Assembly: GCF_036195045.1 (NCBI RefSeq)
Contig: NZ_CP108100.1
Location: forward strand, 4,464,001-4,528,000
From: Streptomyces sp. NBC_00236
GTDB taxonomy: Bacteria > Actinomycetota > Actinomycetes > Streptomycetales > Streptomycetaceae
Length of the DNA stretch: 64,000 bases
Direction: 5' to 3'
The notes under the pieces were generated by a model. That model ran no database searches. It saw nothing but the letters and a program-made list of their open reading frames with translations, and had not been told where the DNA came from. Positions within the stretch are counted from its first letter, which is position 1, and each line of letters opens with the position of its first letter. A program made the position numbers and the translations under genes. Positions 16,989-25,536 of the stretch are shown here, piece by piece.

Positions 16989-18833
16989 ATGTCAGCGACA
17001 CCGCAGAAGAACCGCGCGTCCCGGCGGGTGCTCGCCGCCGCAGCCGGTCTGGCCACCGTAGGCGCGCTGGTCGCCGCCATGCCGGCCGGCGCCCAGGCCC
17101 ACGGCAAGGGCCACGGCCACCACACGCCGTCCCGGACCGTGGACGTGCAACTGCTGTCCTTCAACGACCTGCACGGCAACCTGGAGCCGCCGTCCGGCTC
17201 GGCCGGCACGGTCACCGAGAAGCAGGCGGACGGCACGACCAAGGCCGTCCCGGCCGGCGGCGTGGAGTACCTCGCCTCGTCGCTGCGTGCGGCGCGCAAG
17301 GGCCACCCGTACTCCATCACCGCGGCCGGCGGTGACATGGTCGGGGCGAGCCCGCTGCTGTCGGGCCTGTTCCACGACGAGCCGACCATCGAGGCGCTCA
17401 ACAAGATCGACCTCGATGTGACGACCGTCGGCAACCACGAGTTCGACGAGGGCGCCACCGAGCTGGCCCGCCTCCAGAACGGCGGCTGCCACCCGGTCGA
17501 GGGGTGCTACGAGGAGGGCAAGGAGTTCGAGGGCGCCGACTTCCCGTACCTGGCCGCCAATGTGACGGACGAGAAGACCGGCAAGCCGATCCTCAAGCCG
17601 TACACGGTGTGGAAGAAGAACGGCGTCAAGATCGGCTTCATCGGGGTGACCCTGGAGGGCACGCCGAACATCGTGACGGCCAACGGCGTCAAGGGCCTGA
17701 AGTTCCACGACGAGATCGAGACGGTCAACAAGTACGCCAAGGAGCTGGACCGGCAGGGCGTGAAGTCCATCGTCACGCTGATCCACGAGGGTGGTGCCCC
17801 GGCCTCGTCCTCGTACAACTACGACTGCGACAGCCCGGCCGCGGGTGACGGTATCTCCGGTCCGATCACCGAGATCGCCAAGGGCATCTCGCCGAAGGTC
17901 GACGCGCTGGTCACGGGCCACACCCACCAGGCGTACGTGTGCACGATCCCGGACCCGGCGGGCAACCCGCGCCTGGTCACCTCGGCCTCGTCGTTCGGCA
18001 AGCTGTACACGGACACGACGCTGACGTACGACCGCCGCACCAAGGACATCGTGCGCACCGCGGTGAAGTCGTCGAAGCACTCCTCGGCCGCGAACCCGGT
18101 CTCGGTGAACCACGTCGTCACCCGGGACCAGGCCAAGGCCACCGACATGACGGACCTGATCGCCCGCTGGAACACGCTCGCGGCGCCGATCGCGAGCCGG
18201 CCGCAGGGCTTCATCGCCGCCGACATCAACGGCCGCGGTTCCACGGCCCCCGAGAAGCCGCTCGGCAACCTGATCGCCGACGCACAGCTGGAGGGCCTGG
18301 CCCCGGCGGACAAGGGCGGGGCGGTCGTCGCGTTCATGAACCCGGGCGGCATCCGTGCCGACCTGGTGTACAAGGCGTCGGGCAGCGAGGGCGACGGCGT
18401 GGTGACGTACGGGGAGTCGTTCACCGTGCAGCCGTTCACCAACATGATGACGGTCGTCGACCTGACCGGCGCGCAGCTCGTCACCGCGCTCCAGCAGCAG
18501 GTCAGCGGCTCGAACGAGGCGTCCCCGAAGATCCTTCAGGTTTCGAGGGGCCTCACCTACACCCTGGACATGACGAAGGCCGGTGCGGCCCGCGTGGTCA
18601 CCGGCACGATCAAGCTGAACGGTGAGGCGATCGACCCGGCCAAGACCTACCGGGTTGCGATGAACGAGTTCCTGTCGGGCGGCGGCGACGGCTTCGCGGC
18701 CCTCGGCGCGGGCACCAACAAGCTGGTCGGCGCCTCCGACCTGGATCTGTTCAACGCCTACCTGTCGGCGCACTCCACGGCCTCGGCCCCGCTGGCCCCG
18801 CCGGCGACGGACCGGATCACGATCGTTCAGTAG
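16989..18833 (+). CDS. secreted 5'-nucleotidase / bifunctional metallophosphatase
   Basis: 614 aa, exported by a signal peptide (RRVLAAAAGLATVGALVAAMPAGAQA, cleavage near AQA-HG) and followed by a His/Gly-rich stretch (HGKGHGHH). The N-terminal calcineurin-like metallophosphatase domain shows LSFNDLHGNLE, AGGDMVGASPLLS, TVGNHEFDEG and LVTGHTHQAYVC, which carry the metal ligands. The C-terminal 5'-nucleotidase domain shows GNLIADAQLEG, FMNPGGIRADL, the aromatic base-stacking region SFTVQPFTNMMTVVDLTG, and NEFLSGGGDGF. It releases Pi and nucleosides from extracellular nucleotides, which fits the phosphate-scavenging genes to its left. No LPXTG anchor is present. Confidence 0.93.
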   Translation: MSATPQKNRASRRVLAAAAGLATVGALVAAMPAGAQAHGKGHGHHTPSRTVDVQLLSFNDLHGNLEPPSGSAGTVTEKQADGTTKAVPAGGVEYLASSLRAARKGHPYSITAAGGDMVGASPLLSGLFHDEPTIEALNKIDLDVTTVGNHEFDEGATELARLQNGGCHPVEGCYEEGKEFEGADFPYLAANVTDEKTGKPILKPYTVWKKNGVKIGFIGVTLEGTPNIVTANGVKGLKFHDEIETVNKYAKELDRQGVKSIVTLIHEGGAPASSSYNYDCDSPAAGDGISGPITEIAKGISPKVDALVTGHTHQAYVCTIPDPAGNPRLVTSASSFGKLYTDTTLTYDRRTKDIVRTAVKSSKHSSAANPVSVNHVVTRDQAKATDMTDLIARWNTLAAPIASRPQGFIAADINGRGSTAPEKPLGNLIADAQLEGLAPADKGGAVVAFMNPGGIRADLVYKASGSEGDGVVTYGESFTVQPFTNMMTVVDLTGAQLVTALQQQVSGSNEASPKILQVSRGLTYTLDMTKAGAARVVTGTIKLNGEAIDPAKTYRVAMNEFLSGGGDGFAALGAGTNKLVGASDLDLFNAYLSAHSTASAPLAPPATDRITIVQ

Positions 18834-18844
18834 TTCCGGCGTAC

Positions 18845-18904
18845 GACAACGACAGGATGCGCGGGTGGGGGCGGCGGCCCCGGCCCGCGCATCCTGTCGT
18901 TGTC
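18845..18904 (+). terminator. long hairpin after the 5'-nucleotidase gene
   Basis: Perfect 21-bp arms beginning GACAACGACAGGATGCGCGG, with an 18-nt G/C-rich loop, 11 bp after the stop codon. Confidence 0.88.
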
Positions 18905-19001
18905 GCGCCGCGGCCCGAGGCGTACGCCCTGTTCCGCGTGTGATGTGTACGGGTCATAATCCGGGAGCTGACCCCCACACGGCCCCCGGAGGCATCCCCG
19001 C

Positions 19002-19895
19002 ATGAGCCCGTACACCGCGAACCGCAGACACTTCCTGGCCGGAGCTCTGGCCTTGTCCGCCACCGCCCTCGTCGGTACGGCGCCCGCGCGCGCCGAGGCC
19101 CGGCAGGCCCTCACCGTGCAGGACTGGATGAGCGGCATCGCGGACGCCACCGCGCTCCAGCGGCTGACGATTCCCGGCTCGCACGACTCCGGCGCCCGCT
19201 TCGGCGGCCCCTGGACCGAGTGCCAGAACACGACGATCGCGGAGCAGCTGAACAGCGGGGTGCGCTTTCTGGACGTACGCTGCCGGATCACCGGCGACTC
19301 GTTCGCGATCCACCACGGGGCCTCGTACCAGAACCTGATGTTCGGCGATGTTCTCGGCGCCTGCTGGGACTTCCTCGCTCAGCGGCCCACCGAGACGGTG
19401 CTGATGCGGGTCAAGCAGGAGTACTCGGAGGAGAGCGACGCCGCGTTCCGCCGGATCTTCGACCTGTACCTCGACACGAAGGGCTGGCGCCCGCTGTTCC
19501 ACATCGACTCCGCGCTGCCGGCGCTGGGAGCGGCCCGCGGCAAGGTGGTGCTGCTCGCCGACAACGGCGGGCTGCCCGGGGTGCGGTACGCCGATCCGGG
19601 GCTCTTCGACATCCAGGACGACTACATGGCGGAGCCGTTCGCCAAGTACCCGAAGATCGAGGCCCAGTTCCGCAAGGCGGCCGAGCAGCCGGGCAAGCTG
19701 TTCATGAACTACGTGAGCACCGCCGCCCTGCTGCCGCCCCGCTGGAACGCGGACCGGCTCAACCCGCAGGTCCACTCCTTCCTCGACTCCTCGGGGACGG
19801 CCGGCTGGACCGGGCTGGGCATCGTCCCGCTGGACTTTCCGGCAACCCGGTCGGGGCTGGTGGAGTCGCTGATCCGGCACAACCCGGCCTCCTGA
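19002..19895 (+). CDS. secreted phosphatidylinositol-specific phospholipase C-like protein
   Basis: 297 aa. A Tat signal (NRRHFLAGALALSATALVG, AxA site near APARAEA) directs export. The PI-PLC X domain carries both catalytic histidines: LTIPGSHDSGARFGG (His about 54) and FAIHHGASYQN (His about 100). The metal/substrate region FLDVRCRIT and the conserved TETVLMRVKQE follow. Bacterial members cleave phosphatidylinositol or GPI-like lipids and are calcium-independent. GGAGG lies eight bases before the ATG. Close to the nucleotidase, it may contribute to phosphate release from extracellular organic phosphate, though that is inferred from context. Confidence 0.9.
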   Translation: MSPYTANRRHFLAGALALSATALVGTAPARAEARQALTVQDWMSGIADATALQRLTIPGSHDSGARFGGPWTECQNTTIAEQLNSGVRFLDVRCRITGDSFAIHHGASYQNLMFGDVLGACWDFLAQRPTETVLMRVKQEYSEESDAAFRRIFDLYLDTKGWRPLFHIDSALPALGAARGKVVLLADNGGLPGVRYADPGLFDIQDDYMAEPFAKYPKIEAQFRKAAEQPGKLFMNYVSTAALLPPRWNADRLNPQVHSFLDSSGTAGWTGLGIVPLDFPATRSGLVESLIRHNPAS

Positions 19896-19947
19896 GCCAC
19901 GTTCCCGTTGCCGTCGGTGTGCCGGACGCGGCCTGAAGCGACTCGGC

Positions 19948-20958
19948 CTAAGCGACCGTGAGGACGATCTTGCCCTGGATGTGTCCCTGGGCGGCGCGTT
20001 CGTGCGCTGCCCGGGCGTCCGCGAGCGGAAACGTGCTGTCGATCGCGACGCGGACCGCGCCCGTGTCGAGCAGGCGTCCCAGTTCGGCGAGCTGCGCGCC
20101 GTTCGAGCGGACCTGGGTGCCCGTGACCGTGACGCCCAGCCTTGCGGTCTCCTCTTCGTCGAATTCGCCGAAGAACACGGGGAACTGGGAGCCGCCGCGC
20201 TTGAGCGTGCGCAGGAAGCGCGTGCTGGCGGGTCCGCCGACGGCGTCGAGAACGACGTCGACGTCGCGTACGAGGTCCTCGGGACGGTTCTTGGTGTAGT
20301 CGATGAACCGGTCGGCACCGAGCTCGCGGAGGAACGTCTCGTGCGCGCCCGATGCCACCGCGGTGACATGCGCGCCCTTCCACTTCGCCAGCTGTAGCGC
20401 GAAATGGCCCACACCGCCTGCGGCGCCGTTGATGAGCACCTTCGTGTCGGCGTCGAGCGGCACCGGGCGGTGCTTCGCCGCCTGGAAGGGCGACGGGTGA
20501 TCGTGTCCGAGCTCGATCAGGAACTGCCACGCGGTGAGCCCGGCCATGGGGGCCCCGGCGGCCTGTACGTGATCGATACCGGCCGGCTTGAGTGCGAGGT
20601 CCGATGCCGGCGCGGCCACGTACTCGGCATAGGTGTTGCCGTCGAAGCTGGGGAAGCGAAGGAGACCGAAGACCTCGTCGCCGACGGAGAAGCTGTCCAC
20701 GTCCGCGGCGACGGCCTCGACGACACCCGACAGATCCGTCCCCGAAACCACGGGCAGGTCGAACTTCGGCCTCGTCTCCGGGGGCAGATTGGACATGCCG
20801 TCGCGCAGGTACCAGTCGGGGGGATTGACGCCGACCGCGTGGACGCGGACGAGCACCTCGCCCGGCCCCACCTCGGGGATCGGCAGCTCGTCGTAGCGCA
20901 GGACCTCAGGGCCGCCGTGCTCGTGGAGCCGGATCGCCCTCATCGTGTGTGCCGGCAT
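19948..20958 (-). CDS. NADP-dependent zinc-lacking alcohol dehydrogenase / quinone oxidoreductase
   Basis: 336 aa medium-chain dehydrogenase/reductase. The GroES-like N-terminal half (EVLVRVHAVGVNPPDWYLRDG, VSGTDLSGVVEAV) lacks the structural-zinc Cys cluster. The Rossmann motif is INGAAGGVGHFALQLAKW. A conserved D-VLDAVGG segment and C-terminal GHIQGKIVLTV complete the family pattern. AGGAGAAG precedes the ATG at 20958. It is divergent from a TetR gene over three operator-like palindromes, so it is very likely that regulator's target. Such pairs often respond to reactive carbonyls or quinones; the substrate is not determined. Confidence 0.92.
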   Translation of the reverse strand: MPAHTMRAIRLHEHGGPEVLRYDELPIPEVGPGEVLVRVHAVGVNPPDWYLRDGMSNLPPETRPKFDLPVVSGTDLSGVVEAVAADVDSFSVGDEVFGLLRFPSFDGNTYAEYVAAPASDLALKPAGIDHVQAAGAPMAGLTAWQFLIELGHDHPSPFQAAKHRPVPLDADTKVLINGAAGGVGHFALQLAKWKGAHVTAVASGAHETFLRELGADRFIDYTKNRPEDLVRDVDVVLDAVGGPASTRFLRTLKRGGSQFPVFFGEFDEEETARLGVTVTGTQVRSNGAQLAELGRLLDTGAVRVAIDSTFPLADARAAHERAAQGHIQGKIVLTVA

Positions 20959-20995
20959 CGTCTTCTCCTGACCGCGCTGCGGGATAGGCTGATTC

Positions 20996-21050
20996 GGATC
21001 AGTGGTCCACATAAGCGGATCACTGATCCGAATATATGGATCAGTGATCC
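20996..21050. promoter_or_regulatory. three helically phased TetR operators
   Basis: GGATCAGTGGTCC (20996-21008), GGATCACTGATCC (21017-21029) and GGATCAGTGATCC (21038-21050). The last two are perfect 13-bp palindromes and the first has one mismatch. Start-to-start spacing is exactly 21 bp, two helical turns, so dimers would bind on one face. All lie in the 111-bp divergent promoter region. Confidence 0.85.
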
Positions 21051-21069
21051 GGATAGTCAAGGGGAGCAG

Positions 21070-21660
21070 ATGCGGGCCGACGCCAGGAAGAACCGCGACC
21101 ACCTGCTCGCAGTAGCGGGCACGGCCATAGCGGAGCAAGGTGTCGACGTGTCGCTGCGCGACATCGCACGCCGGGCCGAGGTCGGGCTCGCGACGCTGCT
21201 GCGGCACTTCCCGACGCGCGAGGCGCTGCTCGATGCCCTGCTCCGCACGAGCTTCGAAGAGCTGACCGCACAGGCCGGTGAGCTCGAGGCATCGAGCTCA
21301 CCCGAGGAAGCCCTCGCCACGTGGCTGCGCGACTGCGTCGCATGGACCACCGAGTACCGGGGGGTGACCGTGCTGATGGCGGCTGCCATCGAGGACGCCG
21401 AATCCGCCCTCCATGCTTCGTGCGTCACCCTGCGTGCGGCCGGTGCGCGGCTTCTCGCCCGTGCCCAGGCCGTGGGCGCGGCGCGGAGCGACATCGACGG
21501 CGCCGATCTGTTCGCGCTGGTGGCCATGCTCGCCTGGCTCGGCGATCAGCCCTCGCTCGCGCCACGCGCCGATCATCTCTTCGAGGTGGTCGCCGGCTCG
21601 ATCCTGACGAGCGCGGGGAGCGGCGGCGTCAGGGTGGAACCGCCGTCCTCGGGCCGGTGA
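21070..21660 (+). CDS. TetR-family repressor
   Basis: 196 aa. The HTH domain MRADARKNRDHLLAVAGTAI...VDVSLRDIARRAEVGLATLLRHFPTREALLDALL fits the TetR N-terminus. The C-terminal domain (SSSPEEALATWLRDCVAWTTEYRGVTVLMAAAI) resembles the SbtR-like C-terminal group. The ATG at 21070 has GGGGAGCAG upstream; frames further left run into the divergent gene. The three palindromes in its promoter and the divergent dehydrogenase suggest it represses both itself and that enzyme. Confidence 0.93.
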   Translation: MRADARKNRDHLLAVAGTAIAEQGVDVSLRDIARRAEVGLATLLRHFPTREALLDALLRTSFEELTAQAGELEASSSPEEALATWLRDCVAWTTEYRGVTVLMAAAIEDAESALHASCVTLRAAGARLLARAQAVGAARSDIDGADLFALVAMLAWLGDQPSLAPRADHLFEVVAGSILTSAGSGGVRVEPPSSGR

Positions 21661-21827
21661 CTGAAGCGGCCCCGGCAGTGCAGCGGACTCGGGCGCCCGC
21701 TCGCCTCCGTGGCGGCTTCGACGGTGACGGGGCGCCCCCGGGAGGCGGATCGCGGCTTCCGCGGCGCCGCCCGGCGCGGGGTGCGGGCTCGCTCTCGCCG
21801 CTGGTCCGACCGGGAAGGGCCGGGCCT

Positions 21828-22625
21828 TCAGAGGGTCGCCAGGAACTCCCGTACCGCCTGCGCGAATCCCTTCGGGTCCTGGAGCTGGACGAAGTGATCC
21901 GTCTCCAGGGTGACGAGTGCGGTGCGCGGGCGCAGTGACGCCATCGCTGCGGCCTGCTCGGCGGGCAGTGCCTGACTGGTGCGGCCGTTGATCACCAGCG
22001 CGGGGCAGTCGCTCACCAGCCACTGCGCCCAGTGGTCGCCGTGCACCTGCGCTTCGGAGGCGAGTGTGTCCTGCGGGTGGAACGGCAGCCGCCAGCCGTC
22101 GCCGCCCGGCAGCGGGCGGAGCAGGGGCCCCACCATCGGGCCCACCGGGCCGCAGGCGGCGATCAGTTCCTCCCGGGTGGGTGCGGTGTACGGGAAGCCG
22201 GCGAGGAAGGCCAGGGGGCCGGGGTCCTGGTGCGGCAGGTCGACCGGGGCGTCGGTGTTGACGAGGGCGGCGACGGCGGCGGGCCGGGTGGTGGCGAGGT
22301 GTACCGCGTTGATGCCGCCGAGCGAGTGTCCGAGAGCGACGACCGGGCCGGGGTTCAGGTGGTCGAGCAGGGCGGCCAGATCGGAGACGTACCCCTCGCG
22401 GCTGTAGTCGTCCGCCCGGTCGGAGTCGCCGTGGCCGCGCTGGTCGGGGGCGATGACCCGCCATTCCGGGCCGAGTTCGGCGGCGAGACCGTCGAAGGAC
22501 GCGCCCTCGGAGAGATGGCCGTGCAGGGCGAGGAGCGGGCGGCCGGTGGCGGGGCCGTGGTCCAGGTAGGAGAGGCGTCGGCCGTCGATGGTCAGTTCAC
22601 GTCGGGATGCGGTCTGCTGAGTCAT
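21828..22625 (-). CDS. alpha/beta hydrolase
   Basis: 265 aa single-domain hydrolase. Oxyanion region LLALHGHLSEGASFDGLA, PDQRGHGDSDRADDYSREGYVSDLAALLDHL, nucleophile elbow GHSLGGINA (Ser), catalytic acid near LVINGRTSQALP, and His in LETDHFVQLQDPKGFAQAV. The ATG at 22625 places the start clear of the divergent TetR promoter. It is divergent from the TetR gene at 22714, with repeats between them, so probably controlled by it. Substrate unknown (esterase, haloperoxidase-like or lactonase). Confidence 0.9.
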   Translation of the reverse strand: MTQQTASRRELTIDGRRLSYLDHGPATGRPLLALHGHLSEGASFDGLAAELGPEWRVIAPDQRGHGDSDRADDYSREGYVSDLAALLDHLNPGPVVALGHSLGGINAVHLATTRPAAVAALVNTDAPVDLPHQDPGPLAFLAGFPYTAPTREELIAACGPVGPMVGPLLRPLPGGDGWRLPFHPQDTLASEAQVHGDHWAQWLVSDCPALVINGRTSQALPAEQAAAMASLRPRTALVTLETDHFVQLQDPKGFAQAVREFLATL

Positions 22626-22643
22626 GACAGTGACTGTACGCAC

Positions 22644-22686
22644 GTATAGATCGCATGCGCAATACGCTTGTATAGATCGCTTGTCC
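22644..22686. promoter_or_regulatory. candidate TetR operator repeats
   Basis: Direct repeats of GTATAGATCGC at 22644-22654 and 22670-22680. The first is embedded in a wider inverted pair CGTAT...ATACG (22643-22665) and the second in CGCTTG...CAAGCG. They occupy the 88-bp gap between the divergent hydrolase and TetR genes. Confidence 0.6.
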
Positions 22687-22713
22687 AAGCGAGGGAGCCG
22701 TACGATCCCGGGC

Positions 22714-23289
22714 ATGGGAAACCGCGAGGACCTGCTGGCCGGAGCGAGGCACTGCCTGGAGGAGAAGGGCTATCTCCGCACCACCGTGCGCGACATCGCC
22801 ACCGCCTCCCGGGTCTCGATGGCCGCGATCGGCTACCACTTCGGCTCCCGCGAGGCCCTGCTCAACCAGGCGCTGTTCGCGGCCATCGACGAGTGGGGTC
22901 AGGGGGTCGGTGCGGAGTCCGGGGTGGGCGACGGCTCGGCCGCCGAGCGGTACGCGGACCTGTGGGCGCGCGAGATCGCCTCGTACCGCACCGACCGCTG
23001 GCTCTGGATCGCCTCGGTGGAGGCCTTCGTTCATGCCCAGAGCTCCCCTGAGCTGCTGGCTCTCCTGGCCGCCGGTCAGCGCGAGGGTCGTCGGGGTGTC
23101 GCGGCCCGGCTGGCCGGGGTGCCGGAGGCGGAGGTCGCCGAGGCGGATGTGCGAGGGCTCGGTTCGGTGCAGCTCGCGCTGATGAGCGGCGTGATGATCC
23201 AGTGGCTGACCGACCCTGAGCAGGCCCCGGACGCCGCCGAGATCGCGGCGGGGCTGCGGGCGCTGGCGGGGCGGCTGGAAGGGGCGTAG
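22714..23289 (+). CDS. TetR-family regulator
   Basis: 191 aa. HTH: MGNREDLLAGARHCLEEKGYLRTTVRDIATASRVSMAAIGYHFGSREALLNQAL. The C-terminal ligand domain (AERYADLWAREIASYRTDRWLWIASVEAFVHAQ) matches the TetR_C group that follows a GYHFGS recognition helix. The ATG at 22714 has GAGGGAG about 17 bp upstream. Divergent to the hydrolase gene; probable local repressor. Confidence 0.92.
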   Translation: MGNREDLLAGARHCLEEKGYLRTTVRDIATASRVSMAAIGYHFGSREALLNQALFAAIDEWGQGVGAESGVGDGSAAERYADLWAREIASYRTDRWLWIASVEAFVHAQSSPELLALLAAGQREGRRGVAARLAGVPEAEVAEADVRGLGSVQLALMSGVMIQWLTDPEQAPDAAEIAAGLRALAGRLEGA

Positions 23290-23299
23290 GCCCCCTCGC

Positions 23300-24724
23300 T
23301 CATCCCCGCGGCGCCTCCGGCGGTGGCTGGGGCGCCCCCGGGAGACGGATCACCGCCTCCGTGCCGCCGCCCGTCGCGGGGCGCAGGTCGATCCCGCCGC
23401 CGGCCTGCTGGACCGTACGCGCCACGATCGACAGGCCGAGGCCCGAGCCGGGGAGCTGGCGGGCGGACGGGGAGCGCCAGAAGCGTTCGAAGACGTGGGG
23501 GAGCTCGTCGGCGGGGATGCCGGGACCGTGGTCGCGGACCGTCAGCTCGCCCCGGTGCAGGACGACGTCGATCGTGCCGCCGTGCGGGCTGAACTTCACC
23601 GCGTTGTCCAGGACGTTGACGACCGCCCGCTCCAGCGCGGCCGGTTCCGCCCGCACGTACCAGGGGGCCAGCTCCGCCGTGATGGTCAGCTCCGGGCCGC
23701 GCAGCCGGGCGCGGTCCAGGGCGGTGCGGACGATGTCGTGGAGCGCGATCACCTGGAGCGGACCGGGGTCCGCCGCGTCCGGGCGCGCGAGTTCCTGGAG
23801 ATCGCCGATGAGCGCGGCCAGCTCCGTCATCTGCGCCTTCACCGACGTCATCAGCGCCCTGCGGTCGTCCGGCGGGATGGCCCGGCCGGTCTCGTCGCTC
23901 CGGGCGAGGAGTTCGACATTGGTGCGGAGCGAGGTCAGCGGGGTGCGGAGTTCATGGCCGGCGTCCGCGATGAGCTGCGCCTGCCGGTCGCGGGAGGTGG
24001 CGAGTGACGCGGTCATCGAGTTGAACGAGCGGGAGAGCCGGGCGATCTCGTCCTCGCCCTCCACCGGGATGCGGACCGTCAGGTCCTCGGTACGGGCGAC
24101 GTGCTCGACCGCCTCGGTGAGCTCGTCGACGGGGCGCAGACCGGAACGGGCCACCCAGAGTCCGGCGGCGCCGGCGCCGATGACGCCGATGCCGGAGACG
24201 AGGAGGAGGACCCAGGCGAGGGTGGTGAGGGGTTTGTCGACCTCGCTCAGGGGGCGGGCGAAGGAGATGCCGATCTTGAGGGAAGGCTGGCCGACCCCTT
24301 TCACCTCGCCCGGCTTCGTGAACACGCGCATCTTCACGCCGTCCGCGTCGGTCGACGAGTGCAGCGCCGTCGGCTGCTCACCATCGACCACGGCGAGGTC
24401 GGAATCGGTCACCGGAAGCGCCGCCGACTCCGGGTCGGTGCAGACCGTTCCCTGGGCGTCGATGAGCTGAACGGTGAGCCCGGAGTCGGTACGGGGCAGT
24501 TGCTGTCCGGTGCCCAGACAGTACGAGTACAAGGAGGTCAGGTAGCGCCCGTCGACCGTGGTGTTGCGCAGCGACGTGTCCTGCTGATGCTCCAGCTGCG
24601 CCTTCGTCACGAACCAGCACGCCACCGCCACCGCCGCGACCGCCACCGCCACGGCGGTCGCGACCAGCAGCGCCAGCCGGGAGCGGAGCGGCAGGGCGCG
24701 GATCCGCCGGAGCGGGCCGGTCAT
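23300..24724 (-). CDS. sensor histidine kinase (MprB-like)
   Basis: 474 aa membrane kinase. TM1 at about 17-38, an extracytoplasmic sensor of about 120 residues (with Cys in SYCLGTGQ and TVCTDPES), TM2 at about 165-190, HAMP to about 245. His[23 protein letters not shown], phospho-His in HELRTP. HATPase: N-box [14 protein letters not shown]1 DHGPGIP, G2 [13 protein letters not shown]. Its start overlaps the response-regulator stop by 4 bp (ATGA), so the pair is coupled. Together with the upstream protease gene it resembles mycobacterial mprAB-pepD, a cell-envelope stress module. Confidence 0.94.
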   Translation of the reverse strand: MTGPLRRIRALPLRSRLALLVATAVAVAVAAVAVACWFVTKAQLEHQQDTSLRNTTVDGRYLTSLYSYCLGTGQQLPRTDSGLTVQLIDAQGTVCTDPESAALPVTDSDLAVVDGEQPTALHSSTDADGVKMRVFTKPGEVKGVGQPSLKIGISFARPLSEVDKPLTTLAWVLLLVSGIGVIGAGAAGLWVARSGLRPVDELTEAVEHVARTEDLTVRIPVEGEDEIARLSRSFNSMTASLATSRDRQAQLIADAGHELRTPLTSLRTNVELLARSDETGRAIPPDDRRALMTSVKAQMTELAALIGDLQELARPDAADPGPLQVIALHDIVRTALDRARLRGPELTITAELAPWYVRAEPAALERAVVNVLDNAVKFSPHGGTIDVVLHRGELTVRDHGPGIPADELPHVFERFWRSPSARQLPGSGLGLSIVARTVQQAGGGIDLRPATGGGTEAVIRLPGAPQPPPEAPRG

Positions 24725-25449
24725 CCCTCGCCCCCGCCCGACCGCAGCGCGTACCCCACGCCGCGGACCGTGTGGACCAGGCGGGGTTCGCCGCCCGCCT
24801 CCGTCTTGCGGCGCAGGTACATCACGTACACGTCAAGGGAGTTGGAGCTCGGTTCGAAGTCGAAGCCCCAGACCGCCTTGAGGATCTGCTCACGGGTCAG
24901 CACCTGGCGCGGGTGCGCCAGGAACATCTCCAGGAGGGTGAACTCGGTGCGGGTCAGTTCCACGTGGCGGGTGCCGCGCATGACCTCGCGGGTCGCGAGG
25001 TCCATGCGCAGATCGGCGAAGGCCAGCACGTTGTCGTCGGGGACGGGGCCCGCCGCGGCCGCGTACGAACTGCGGCGCAGCAGGGCCCGGATGCGGGCGA
25101 AGAGCTCGTCCAGTTCGAAGGGCTTGACCAGGTAGTCGTCGGCGCCCGCGTCGAGACCGGTGACGCGGTCGCCGACGGTGTCACGGGCGGTGAGCATCAG
25201 GATGGGCGTGGTGGCGCCCGTGGCACGGATCCGGCGGGCGGCCGTCAGCCCGTCCATCCGCGGCATCTGGATGTCGAGGACGATGAGATCGGGGTCGTAC
25301 GACTCCGCCTTCGTGAGGGCGTCGAGACCGTCGACGGCGACCTCGGTGCCGTACCCCTCGAACGCGAGGCTGCGCTGCAGGGCCTCGCGCACGGCGGGCT
25401 CGTCGTCGACGATCAGGATGCGCTGCGGATCGTCTTCGGCGGGGCTCAT
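24721..25449 (-). CDS. OmpR-family response regulator (MprA-like)
   Basis: 242 aa. The receiver domain has the acidic pair in ILIVDDEP, phospho-acceptor Asp in [14 protein letters not shown], Thr/Ser in LMLTARD, and Lys in [11 protein letters not shown]. The C-terminal winged helix is [52 protein letters not shown], ending [13 protein letters not shown]. It lies 87 bp downstream of the protease gene and overlaps the kinase. The 11-bp-phased repeats upstream of the protease gene are a plausible binding site. Confidence 0.95.
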   Translation of the reverse strand: MSPAEDDPQRILIVDDEPAVREALQRSLAFEGYGTEVAVDGLDALTKAESYDPDLIVLDIQMPRMDGLTAARRIRATGATTPILMLTARDTVGDRVTGLDAGADDYLVKPFELDELFARIRALLRRSSYAAAAGPVPDDNVLAFADLRMDLATREVMRGTRHVELTRTEFTLLEMFLAHPRQVLTREQILKAVWGFDFEPSSNSLDVYVMYLRRKTEAGGEPRLVHTVRGVGYALRSGGGEG

Positions 25450-25536
25450 CGCTGCTTCGTCCTCTTCTCGTTCCGTACGGGCCGGGCGGCCCAGTTTCTC
25501 AGCCGCGTGCCGCCGGGCGCTGCCGCACCGCGCGGG

